Source: an uncultured Collinsella sp. (lineage in GTDB: Bacteria > Actinomycetota > Coriobacteriia > Coriobacteriales > Coriobacteriaceae). From it: DNA of 8,654 nucleotides. The notes beneath the pieces are model-generated. The model ran no database searches and had not been told where the DNA came from. It was given only the letters and a program-made list of their open reading frames with translations. This document shows positions 1 to 5,632 of this stretch, piece after piece. A program made the position numbers and the translations under genes. The DNA is taken from the NCBI GenBank assembly GCA_900552705.1, contig USAX01000080.1, positions 1-8,654 on the forward strand, read 5' to 3'. Every line of letters starts with the position of its first letter. The first letter of the stretch is position 1.

Positions 1-52
1 CCACCACTCCACCCACCATATATTGCAAAACACCCCCCAATCATATGTTCGA

Positions 53-72
53 AAACACAATATGTTGTGTTT
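53..72. repeat. 20-bp perfect palindrome, operator-like
   Basis: The half-sites AAACACAA and TTGTGTTT are exact inverted copies separated by TATG. The AT-rich dyad sits in a non-coding stretch just upstream (on the minus strand) of a TATGAT hexamer at 40-45. This geometry would suit a dimeric repressor site for a leftward gene starting near the window edge. No factor can be named, and the -35 region is not recognisable. Confidence 0.4.
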
Positions 73-80
73 ACAGCAAC

Positions 81-108
81 GGCGGGATGCCACCTGTGGC
101 ACCCCGCC
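81..108. terminator. compact hairpin, possible terminator
   Basis: GGCGGG (81-86) pairs with CCCGCC (103-108) and TGCCA (88-92) with TGGCA (97-101), closing on a 4-nt loop. Position 87 against 102 is an A/C mismatch if transcribed on plus but a G-U pair on minus. On plus it is followed by only three T, and on minus there is no T tract. It may be a weak terminator for a gene outside the window, or a second barrier beyond the xerD terminator. Confidence 0.4.
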
Positions 109-114
109 TTTCAA

Positions 115-147
115 CCTCAACCTTCAAGTTGACCTTGAGGCGATTTT
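115..147 (+). terminator. weak plus-strand terminator candidate
   Basis: CCTCAA (115-120) can pair with TTGAGG (135-140), and five T follow at 143-147. A competing inner pairing is TCAAC (117-121) with GTTGA (128-132). The stem is short and no plus-strand gene is seen upstream within the window, so this could be chance. Confidence 0.25.
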
Positions 148-231
148 TGCGTCCCTTTACATGCCGTTCACATCGCCCCCAAACTCCCCCACCCAAGGCA
201 CATGCGGCCCACCACCGCGACGACAAGTGGC

Positions 232-302
232 AAAAAATGGGACGGGCCCCAGATTGCCCATGCGCGCGCAAAAGCACGCCGCGGCAATCTGGGGCCCGTC
301 CC
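232..302 (-). terminator. strong intrinsic terminator of pyrG-xerD
   Basis: The arms 239-258 and 283-302 are perfect inverted complements over 20 bp. Within the 24-nt loop a further stem forms on a TTTT loop in minus-strand RNA (GCGTGC with GCGCGC, one G-U pair). After the stem, minus-strand RNA reads A then six U (positions 237-232). It lies about 33 nt beyond the xerD stop codon. The hairpin followed by the U tract is what an intrinsic terminator needs; the stem is unusually long. Confidence 0.85.
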
Positions 303-335
303 CAAATACCTATAGATATGCAGGCCAGCGATGTG

Positions 336-1277
336 TTAACGATGTGCCAGCGGGTGCGCCGCCAGATAGACCTCGGTCAGTTGCGTACGATCGACATGCG
401 TGTAGACCTGCGTGGTCGATATATCGGCATGTCCCAAGATCTCCTGCAGCACACGCAGGTCGGCACCGCCCGCGAGCATGTGGGTGGCAAAGGAGTGGCG
501 CAAGGTATGGGGATGGAGCCCCACCAGCCCCACCTGACGCCCATACCGCTCGCATATCGCATGCACGGCCTGGCGCGACAGGCGACGTCCGTTCTTATTT
601 AAAAAGACCGCCGAGGTCTCGGTTCCGCGGGCATGGGCCGCCAAGCGAGAACGTCCCTCAGTTACATAGAGCGTCAGAGCTCGCGCCGCGCTTCCCACCA
701 GTGGGGACAGGCGTTCCTTTGAGCCCTTACCGCGAACGAGCACAAAGCCATCGTCAATATGGATATCGCCCACATCGAGCCCAACCAGCTCACTCACACG
801 CAAACCGCATCCGTAGAGCACTTCCAAGATGGCATGGTCGCGCAGTCCCATCTCGCCCTCGGGAAAGTCTTGATCGAGCAGTGCCGAGACATCCTCCACC
901 GATAGATAGTCCGGCAAACGCTCAGCCTTTTTAGGAAGGCGCAACGCCGCTGTCGGGTTTTGGGCCACGGCCCCATCGCGCACCAAAAAGGCATGCAGGC
1001 CCTTCACGGCAGCAAGCGCACGCTCCACCGAGGCGTCGGAATAGCCTCCGTCGCGGCGATCGGCGACAAAGCCCTCCACGATCTGACGGGTCACCTCTTC
1101 AAAAGACACAATACCCGCCCGCTCCAGATAGGCGCAGTACGTCGTCATGTCACGACGGTAGGCCGCAATCGTGTTGCGCGCCAAGCCCCGCTCGACCGCG
1201 AGGTAATCGAGATACTCCCCCGCCGCCACGGCGAGCGACGAGGGAGTAGCTTCGGTATGTTCCTTATTCGCCGGCAC
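336..1277 (-). CDS. xerD: site-specific tyrosine recombinase, XerD type
   Basis: This 313-aa protein is a tyrosine recombinase of the XerC/XerD family, which resolves chromosome dimers at dif sites by strand exchange, coordinated at the septum by FtsK. An N-terminal SAM-like core-binding domain occupies about residues 15-105 and the catalytic domain about 120-305. The active-site set is complete: R160 in GCGLRVSEL, K184 in RGKGSKER, H257 and R260 in HPHTLRHSF, H283 in LGHADISTTQ, and nucleophile Y292 in VYTHV. Length matches the family (about 295-310 aa). The start is GTG at 1275-1277, two nucleotides after the pyrG stop, so translation is probably coupled; no strong ribosome binding site is seen. 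The next in-frame ATG (residue 44) would cut into the core-binding domain. A pyrG neighbourhood is known for actinobacterial xerD, for example in mycobacteria, which favours XerD over XerC, but paralogue identity is not proven. Nothing suggests a phage integrase. Confidence 0.9.
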   Translation of the reverse strand: MPANKEHTEATPSSLAVAAGEYLDYLAVERGLARNTIAAYRRDMTTYCAYLERAGIVSFEEVTRQIVEGFVADRRDGGYSDASVERALAAVKGLHAFLVRDGAVAQNPTAALRLPKKAERLPDYLSVEDVSALLDQDFPEGEMGLRDHAILEVLYGCGLRVSELVGLDVGDIHIDDGFVLVRGKGSKERLSPLVGSAARALTLYVTEGRSRLAAHARGTETSAVFLNKNGRRLSRQAVHAICERYGRQVGLVGLHPHTLRHSFATHMLAGGADLRVLQEILGHADISTTQVYTHVDRTQLTEVYLAAHPLAHR

Positions 1278-1279
1278 CC

Positions 1280-2941
1280 TTAGTCCGTAGCGAGGTTCAT
1301 GGGCGTCACCTGCAGGCGATCGACACCCTCGTGCTGACCGATCGAGGCACGCACGAACTCTCGGAACAGCGGCTGCGGATTAGTCGGACGGCTCTTGAAC
1401 TCGGGGTGAGCCTGGGTTGCCACATACCACGGATGCACGTCGCGCGGCAGCTCGACCATCTCGACCAGGCGCTCGTCGGGCGACAGACCCGAGATAACCA
1501 AACCGGCGTCCTCAAGCTGGTCGCGGAAGGCGTTGTTGAACTCAAAGCGGTGACGGTGACGCTCGTAGACGAGTTCCTCGCCATATGCCTCGCGAGCAAG
1601 GGTATCGGCGGCGAGCTTGCACGGATAGGCGCCCAGGCGCATGGTGCCGCCCTTCTCGGTCACATCCTCCTGCGAGCTCATCAGATCGATGACGCTAAAC
1701 GGGCCGTCCGGATCGAACTCAGAGGAGCTGGCGCCGGCAAGGCCGACGACGTTGCGGGCAAATTCGCACACGGCCACCTGCATACCCAGGCAAATGCCCA
1801 GATACGGAATTTTGTGCTCGCGGGCGAACTCGGCCGCGAGGATCTTGCCCTCCAGGGCGCGCTTGCCAAAGCCGCCGGGGACCAGGATGCCCGAGGCGTC
1901 GCCCAGAACCTCGGAGACGTTCTGCTCGTCGAGGCTCTCGCCATCGACCAGCTGCACGTCAACGTGGCGATCGTAGAACACGCCCGCGTGGTGCAGGGCC
2001 TCGATAACCGACAGGTAGGCATCGGGCAGCTGCGTATACTTGCCCACGACGGCGATCTTCACCTTGTCGGCGTGCTGGTTGGCATGGTTCTGCTTGCGCA
2101 GGAACTCGTTCCACTCACTCATGTCGCGCTCACGCGGATCGAGACCCAGACGCTCGCAAATGCGCAGGTCAAAGTCCTGCTCGGCGAGTAGCTGCGGAAC
2201 GTCGTAGATGCTCGCGCAGTCCTCATTGGTAAAGACGCAGTCGGTGTCGACGTCGCAGAAGCTTGCGATCTTTCCGCGGATAGCGTCATCGATATGGTGG
2301 TCGGAGCGCAGCACGATGATATCGGGCTGGATGCCAAAGCTGCGGAGCTCCTTGACGGAATGCTGCGTGGGTTTGGTCTTGACCTCGTGGGCGGCGGCGA
2401 TATAGGGAACGAGCGACACGTGGATGTAGCAGACGTTCTCGGGGCCGGCCTCCTTGCGGTACTGACGGATGGCCTCGACAAACGGTTGGGACTCGATGTC
2501 GCCGATCGTGCCGCCCAGCTCGGTGATGACTACATCGGAGCCGGTCTGCTCCTCGATGCGGCGGAACTTGTCCTTAATGGCATTGGTGACGTGCGGAATC
2601 ACCTGGACGGTGCCGCCCAAAAAGTCACCGCGACGCTCGCGGGCAATCAGGCTCTTGTAAATGGCGCCCGTCGTAAAGTTAGAATCGCGGGTCAGGTTCT
2701 CGTCAATAAAGCGCTCGTAGTGGCCCAGGTCTAAATCGGACTCGTAGCCGTCCTCAGTCACAAAGACCTCGCCATGCTGGAACGGGCTCATGGTGCCGGG
2801 GTCGACGTTCAGATACGGGTCGGCCTTCTGCATCGTTACTTTGTAGCCACGCGACTTGAGCAGACGGCCCAGCGAGGCCGCGGTGATACCCTTGCCCAGG
2901 GACGAAACCACGCCACCGGTTACGAACACATGCTTGGTCAT
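1280..2941 (-). CDS. pyrG: CTP synthase (glutamine hydrolysing)
   Basis: CTP synthase aminates UTP to CTP using ATP and ammonia from glutamine, the last step of de novo pyrimidine nucleotide synthesis; it is cytosolic and acts as a tetramer. The 553-aa protein has the full two-domain layout. The N-terminal amidoligase domain (about 1-270) carries the P-loop GGVVSSLGKG (9-18), D71 in SDLDLGHYERF and E141 in ELGGTIGDIESQPF, the expected metal and ATP ligands. The class I glutamine amidotransferase domain (about 295-540) has nucleophile C384 in GICLGMQ with H512 and E514 in HPEFKSRP. The oxyanion-type motif PGGFGKR lies at 355-361. Length is close to the usual 535-550 aa. The ATG is preceded by AGGTAA (2948-2953) with about 9 nt spacing. 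It is first in a two-gene operon with xerD (2-nt gap). No GGGC-type initiation site or leader terminator of the CTP-sensing kind known from Firmicutes is visible. Confidence 0.98.
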   Translation of the reverse strand: MTKHVFVTGGVVSSLGKGITAASLGRLLKSRGYKVTMQKADPYLNVDPGTMSPFQHGEVFVTEDGYESDLDLGHYERFIDENLTRDSNFTTGAIYKSLIARERRGDFLGGTVQVIPHVTNAIKDKFRRIEEQTGSDVVITELGGTIGDIESQPFVEAIRQYRKEAGPENVCYIHVSLVPYIAAAHEVKTKPTQHSVKELRSFGIQPDIIVLRSDHHIDDAIRGKIASFCDVDTDCVFTNEDCASIYDVPQLLAEQDFDLRICERLGLDPRERDMSEWNEFLRKQNHANQHADKVKIAVVGKYTQLPDAYLSVIEALHHAGVFYDRHVDVQLVDGESLDEQNVSEVLGDASGILVPGGFGKRALEGKILAAEFAREHKIPYLGICLGMQVAVCEFARNVVGLAGASSSEFDPDGPFSVIDLMSSQEDVTEKGGTMRLGAYPCKLAADTLAREAYGEELVYERHRHRFEFNNAFRDQLEDAGLVISGLSPDERLVEMVELPRDVHPWYVATQAHPEFKSRPTNPQPLFREFVRASIGQHEGVDRLQVTPMNLATD

Positions 2942-2959
2942 ATTGAGTTACCTGCGCTT

Positions 2960-2991
2960 CCCGTAGAAGTTGTTTATCCACATCTTACGGG
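2960..2991 (-). promoter_or_regulatory. pyrG leader hairpin with DnaA box in its loop
   Basis: CCCGTA (2960-2965) and TACGGG (2986-2991) form a 6-bp stem in the pyrG leader. The 20-nt loop contains, on the plus strand, TTATCCACA at 2974-2982, an exact match to the consensus bacterial DnaA box. It lies between the likely pyrG promoter and the ribosome binding site. Only one such box is seen, so this is not an origin. Whether DnaA binds here is unknown. Confidence 0.45.
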
Positions 2992-2999
2992 TCTTCATT

Positions 3000-3028
3000 G
3001 TAATACTCGCGCCGCGGACCGTTCGCAA
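3000..3028 (-). promoter_or_regulatory. candidate pyrG promoter
   Basis: Reading the minus strand, TTGCGA (3023-3028) and TATTAC (3000-3005) are 17 nt apart; each matches 4 of 6 sigma-70-type consensus positions. An overlapping alternative -10 is TACAAT (2997-3002). Transcription would start near 2990, leaving a leader of about 50 nt. The placement fits, just after the terminator of the upstream gene, but the hexamers are only moderate. Confidence 0.4.
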
Positions 3029-3059
3029 TTTTTCTCGTGTGCGATTGCATTTCTCAATC

Positions 3060-3095
3060 TTGAAACAAAACGCCGCCCGGTTTCCCAGGCGGCGT
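3060..3095 (-). terminator. intrinsic terminator of the winged-helix gene
   Basis: On the minus strand ACGCCGCC (3095-3088) pairs with GGCGGCGT (3077-3070), extended by three more pairs including one G-U and closed by a GAAA tetraloop (3084-3081). The RNA continues with UUUUGUUU. It lies 25 nt beyond the regulator's stop codon. An 11-bp GC-rich stem, a GNRA loop and a U-rich tail make this a textbook terminator, separating the regulator from pyrG. Confidence 0.9.
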
Positions 3096-3119
3096 CGCTA
3101 TGGCAAGGGTTACATGCTG

Positions 3120-3458
3120 CTATCGATCAGCAACCTCGTCCTCAAGCATTTCTTGAACGAGCATGCCGGTACGGACGCCCTCAAGATACCACTCGCCACG
3201 TTCGGTGAGGCAAATGCCATTTGCAAGCTGACCGCCGTCATCGCTATAACGCGAGACGACATCAATCATGCCTTCGGAATCCAAGCGATCGATTGCGGCG
3301 CGGGCACGATACGGCGAAACCCCCACGCGCTCGGCAAGCGTTTTGCGCGAGAAACCATACGGCCCGCCATTGTCTTCGGTTTGCTGGTCGATCTCCATCA
3401 ACACCAGCACCTCGACACGCTTCATATCGTTGACACTCGCACGACCCTTGCCCGCCAT
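3120..3458 (-). CDS. small winged-helix DNA-binding regulator
   Basis: I do not recognise a named family, but this 112-aa protein reads as a winged-helix transcription regulator. Residues 13-25 (KRVEVLVLMEIDQ) look like a first helix. FSRKTLAERVGVSPYRARAA (36-55) is a helix-turn-helix with the recognition helix about 48-60, IDRLDSEGMI follows, and residues 66-86 with the acidic-glycine stretch SDDGGQ and LTERG resemble the wing. The C-terminus (96-112) is acidic and probably helical. It lacks any effector domain, as in small MarR-, PadR- or TrmB-like proteins. The start is the ATG at 3458 because GAGGAGG sits 5 nt upstream; an upstream in-frame GTG at 3510-3512 would add 18 residues but has no properly spaced site. 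It stands alone between two terminators. A dyad over its likely promoter hints at autoregulation. Targets are unknown. Confidence 0.8.
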   Translation of the reverse strand: MAGKGRASVNDMKRVEVLVLMEIDQQTEDNGGPYGFSRKTLAERVGVSPYRARAAIDRLDSEGMIDVVSRYSDDGGQLANGICLTERGEWYLEGVRTGMLVQEMLEDEVADR

Positions 3459-3463
3459 GGCAG

Positions 3464-3470
3464 CCTCCTC
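3464..3470 (-). promoter_or_regulatory. strong ribosome binding site for the regulator
   Basis: GAGGAGG on the minus strand lies 5 nt before the ATG at 3456-3458. It is the best Shine-Dalgarno match in the window and fixes the start at this ATG rather than at the longer in-frame GTG. Confidence 0.8.
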
Positions 3471-3560
3471 AAACCGAGCACGAGCATCTAACGCGCCGTG
3501 CGCGACCGACACACCTCACGATGGCAGGTAATATCCATCATGCGGCATCCCGCTAAGGAT

Positions 3561-3599
3561 GAAACAGTTACGGTTATTGTATACCGCTCAAATTGTTTC
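3561..3599 (-). promoter_or_regulatory. regulator promoter with overlapping dyad
   Basis: A TACAAT -10-like hexamer lies on the minus strand at 3576-3581, about 118 nt before the regulator's ATG; no clear -35 is present. It is flanked by inverted half-sites GAAACAGTT (3561-3569) and AATTGTTTC (3591-3599), which match at 8 of 9 positions with centres about 30 nt apart, or roughly three helical turns. An inner CGGT/ACCG pair (3571-3574, 3583-3586) adds symmetry. This would suit binding by a dimer or two dimers, perhaps the regulator itself. That is inference. Confidence 0.4.
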
Positions 3600-3645
3600 T
3601 AGGCAGGTAAACGACTATTTTTCGCCGAAATAGGCGCTTTATTGA

Positions 3646-3680
3646 TCAAAAAGCCGTACCGGGCGCTAACCCGATACGGC
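3646..3680 (-). terminator. intrinsic terminator of the DUF1846 gene
   Basis: The arms 3653-3663 and 3670-3680 form an 11-bp stem (GCCGTA and CGGG blocks, one G-U pair on the minus strand) with a 6-nt loop, followed on the minus strand by five U (3652-3648). It lies about 35 nt beyond the stop codon at 3715. Confidence 0.88.
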
Positions 3681-3714
3681 CAAAATGCAATGCAATTACC
3701 GCGGTGCTTCAAAC

Positions 3715-5196
3715 TTAGCGATGGAAGAAACCGCGGCGCTCAAACTTGGGCTCGCAGCACACGTTGATACCCAGTTTGCGCAGTACCGTCTCGTCCGTCG
3801 GCGAGATAATCACGCTAAAGAAGGCGTCGCAACCGCGCAGCTGCTCCAGGCCCGAAAGGACGCGAGCGGCCGTCTCACTCGTGGCCGAGGTGATCGACAG
3901 CGCCATAAGCGTCTCGTCGGTGTGGAGGCGCGGGTTTTTGCTGCCCAGGAAATGCGTCTTGAGCTTGCTAATGGGCTCGATCGCCTCATCGCTAATGACC
4001 TCGAGCTCAAGGTCGACGCCCGAGACATGCTTGAGGGCGTTCATAATGAGAGAACTTGCGGCGCCCAGGCGCGTGGAGGTCTTACCGGTCACCACGGAGC
4101 CATCGGGCATAACCATGGCACCCACGGGACCACCCGTCAGCTGCTCCCTGGTGAGGGCCGCCGAGCGCGCCGGTGAGTAGTTCTTATCGATGCCGGCTTT
4201 CTTCATAATAATCTTGAGACGGTCGACTTGCTCATCGCCCACGCCGGTACGGCGCACATTTTCGACCGCGGTAAAGTAGCGGCGGACGATCTCCATCTTG
4301 GAAGCGTCGCGGCAGGCATCGTCATCGGTGATGGCAAAGCCGACCATATTGACGCCCATGTCCGTAGGGCTCTGGTAGGGGCTCTTGCCCAGGATCTTTT
4401 CCATCAGGGCACGGACTACCGGGAAGGCCTCGACGTCGCGGTTGTAGTTGACCGTGGTCTTGTTGTAGGCCTCCAGGTGGAAGGAGTCGATGATGTTGGC
4501 GTCATCGAGGTCTGCCGTGGCGGCCTCGTAGGCAATATTGACCGGATGCGTAAGGGGCAGATTCCAAACCGGGAAGGTCTCGAATTTGGCATAGCCGGCG
4601 GCCGTGCCATGCTTGTGCTCGTGATAGAGCTGAGACAGGCAGGTGGCAAGCTTGCCCGAGCCAGGACCGGGGGCAGTGACCACAACGAGCGGTCGGGTGG
4701 TCTCGACAAACTCGTTCTTGCCATAGCCATCGTCGGACACGATCAGATCGACATCGTGCGGATACCCCTCGATGGGATAGTGCAGCTTGGCGGGAATACC
4801 GAGCGCGTTCAGGCGGTTGCGGAACACATCGGCAGCGGGCTGGCCGGCGTACTGGGTGATGACCACAGCCGCGACGGCAAAGCCGTTGCCGCGGAACAGG
4901 TCGACCAGGCGCAAAACGTCCTCGTCATAGGTAATGCCCAGGTCACCGCGAGCCTTGTTCTTCTCGATGTGGTTCGCGTTAATGGCGATGATGACCTCGA
5001 CGTCGTCGGCTATGCTCTTGAGCATGCGAAACTTGCTGTCCGGCTCAAAACCCGGCAGCACGCGGCTCGCGTGATAGTCGTCAAACAGCTTGCCGCCAAA
5101 CTCCAAATACAGCTTGCCGCCAAACTGCGAGATGCGCTCCTTAATATGAGCGGCCTGCAGCTCGATATACTTCGCGTTGTCGAAACCCTGGCGCAT
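3715..5196 (-). CDS. DUF1846 family protein of unknown function
   Basis: This 493-aa protein belongs to the DUF1846 family (Pfam PF08903), conserved mainly in Firmicutes and related anaerobes, with solved structures but no settled biochemical role. The N-terminus MRQGFDNAKY and the doubled FGGKLYLEFGGKLFDDYHASRVLPGFEPDSK region (25-55) are characteristic. APGPGSGK (175-182) resembles a nucleotide-binding P-loop in an ATP- or kinase-like fold. A second glycine-rich stretch, GGPVGAMVMPDGSVVTGKTS (355-374), is also conserved-looking. There is no signal peptide or membrane segment, so it is cytosolic. The start is the ATG at 5194-5196, with GGGAG 6 nt upstream; an ATG 24 nt further up has no ribosome binding site and would place a TATAAT box only 16 nt away. 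The gene is monocistronic, with its own promoter and terminator. Family assignment is confident; function is not, and nucleotide or phosphosugar binding is only a guess from the motif. Confidence 0.9.
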   Translation of the reverse strand: MRQGFDNAKYIELQAAHIKERISQFGGKLYLEFGGKLFDDYHASRVLPGFEPDSKFRMLKSIADDVEVIIAINANHIEKNKARGDLGITYDEDVLRLVDLFRGNGFAVAAVVITQYAGQPAADVFRNRLNALGIPAKLHYPIEGYPHDVDLIVSDDGYGKNEFVETTRPLVVVTAPGPGSGKLATCLSQLYHEHKHGTAAGYAKFETFPVWNLPLTHPVNIAYEAATADLDDANIIDSFHLEAYNKTTVNYNRDVEAFPVVRALMEKILGKSPYQSPTDMGVNMVGFAITDDDACRDASKMEIVRRYFTAVENVRRTGVGDEQVDRLKIIMKKAGIDKNYSPARSAALTREQLTGGPVGAMVMPDGSVVTGKTSTRLGAASSLIMNALKHVSGVDLELEVISDEAIEPISKLKTHFLGSKNPRLHTDETLMALSITSATSETAARVLSGLEQLRGCDAFFSVIISPTDETVLRKLGINVCCEPKFERRGFFHR

Positions 5197-5202
5197 ATAT
5201 GG

Positions 5203-5207
5203 CTCCC
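5203..5207 (-). promoter_or_regulatory. ribosome binding site deciding the DUF1846 start
   Basis: GGGAG on the minus strand lies 6 nt before the ATG at 5194-5196. The alternative ATG at 5218-5220 has no such site, so the shorter protein, which also begins like other DUF1846 members, is preferred. Confidence 0.65.
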
Positions 5208-5235
5208 GTCCCGTTTCCATTTAGTGTCTTAGGCG

Positions 5236-5241
5236 ATTATA
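5236..5241 (-). promoter_or_regulatory. consensus -10 box of the DUF1846 gene
   Basis: TATAAT on the minus strand lies 39 nt before the chosen ATG, giving a short leader of about 30 nt. No good -35 hexamer is seen 16-18 nt upstream (candidates near 5258-5265 match poorly), so the promoter may depend on the perfect -10 or on an activator. Confidence 0.55.
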
Positions 5242-5305
5242 ACGGAGCCTGCCCTCCCCGATGCCCAGGCCATCAACAGGCACCAACCAAACACGCCATC
5301 GATAA

Positions 5306-5370
5306 GTTGCGGTGAAATAGCTCCTGTTTAACCCCTCAAGACGGCCAAACAGGAACTATTCCACCGCAAC
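5306..5370. repeat. 65-nt inverted repeat with 24-nt arms
   Basis: The arms 5306-5329 and 5347-5370 match as inverted complements at 22 of 24 positions, around a 17-nt centre. The blocks are GTTGCGGTG/CACCGCAAC, AATAG/CTATT and TCCTGTTT/AAACAGGA. Both mismatches are A-C type if transcribed on plus but G-U pairs on minus, so minus-strand RNA would form an uninterrupted 24-bp stem. No U tract follows directly on minus; on plus, five T begin 6 nt later (5377-5381). It lies between the arc terminator and the DUF1846 promoter. It may be a dispersed palindromic repeat or a fallback terminator. Confidence 0.75.
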
Positions 5371-5394
5371 TTCCCCTTTTTGGTTCAAACAAAC

Positions 5395-5534
5395 CTGGCC
5401 TTTGTATCAATAATGGAAACGTCGCAGATTGAGCATAAGCCAGCGAAAGCCCACCAGAGTAGGCAAAGCGCCCTCTGCACCAACAATGGAAAGCGCCGCA
5501 GGCAGAGGACGGACAGCGAGCGCCGTCCAGAACG
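5395..5534. repeat. degenerate tandem duplication, 73-nt period
   Basis: Two copies of a roughly 66-nt unit lie 73 nt apart. Landmarks are AATGGAAA at 5412-5419 and 5485-5492, CGCAG just after each, CAGCGA in the middle of each, and CCAGA at the far end. By-eye alignment gives about 70 percent identity with two small compensating gaps. The period is not a multiple of 3 and no convincing protein is encoded in either direction, so this looks like a non-coding duplication that has since diverged. Confidence 0.6.
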
Positions 5535-5619
5535 TACAAGTTGGCATGAAAAAGGCGAGGCATAGACCTTTTGGTCATGCCTTGCCTTTTGAATGACAAA
5601 TTGTCGTTCTGGACGGCGC
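5520..5619. repeat. 100-nt near-continuous inverted repeat
   Basis: GCGCCGTCCAGAACG (5520-5534) is perfectly repeated in inverse at 5605-5619. Inside, pairing continues almost to a TTTT loop (5569-5572): ACAA with TTGT, CAT with ATG, AAAAGGC with GCCTTTT, AGG with CCT, CAT with ATG and GACC with GGTC, with a few mismatches and one-base bulges. A competing inner pairing is GGCATGA (5543-5549) with TCATGCC (5575-5581). No T tract follows on either strand, so it is not a simple terminator. It resembles a miniature inverted-repeat element or a structured RNA; no transposase is in the window. Confidence 0.75.
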
Positions 5620-5632
5620 GTAGCGTCGACCG

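Larger units (their letters stand above)
1..231. other. non-coding left edge, no supported gene
   Basis: I see no recognisable coding sequence here. Open frames on both strands translate to low-complexity, Pro/Arg/His-rich text with no family resemblance and look like frame shadows in GC-rich sequence. What the stretch does hold is a 20-bp palindrome (53-72), a compact hairpin (81-108) and a weaker stem followed by five T on the plus strand (115-147). On the minus strand an ATG at 17-19 opens a frame running off the window (M-V-G-G-V-V), but with a poorly spaced G-rich tract 13 nt upstream. A leftward gene could begin there, but six codons are too few to call. Confidence 0.5.

Noticed and set aside
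23..934. Long plus-strand open frame overlapping the 3' half of xerD and the left gap
   Set aside because: Antisense to a clearly conserved recombinase; the translation is Pro/Arg/His-rich text typical of a frame shadow in GC-rich DNA.
336..1277. Tyrosine recombinase considered as a phage or mobile-element integrase
   Set aside because: It is co-transcribed with pyrG, has the housekeeping Xer length and motifs, and no attachment site, tRNA or phage gene is nearby.
1331..2191. 286-codon plus-strand open frame opposite pyrG
   Set aside because: Fully antisense to CTP synthase catalytic regions and has no independent features.
2942..3060. pyrG leader considered for CTP-sensing attenuation
   Set aside because: No terminator hairpin with a U tract lies between the candidate promoter and the start codon, and the predicted start does not show the GGGC pattern known in Firmicutes.
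5088..5128. Exact 17-bp direct repeat (CAGCTTGCCGCCAAACT) 24 nt apart inside the DUF1846 gene
   Set aside because: It encodes the doubled FGGKL motif that is typical of this protein family's N-terminus, so it is explained by protein conservation.
4228..5232. 334-codon plus-strand open frame opposite the DUF1846 gene
   Set aside because: Mirrors the codon pattern of the minus-strand gene, with no domain of its own and no ribosome binding site; a shadow.
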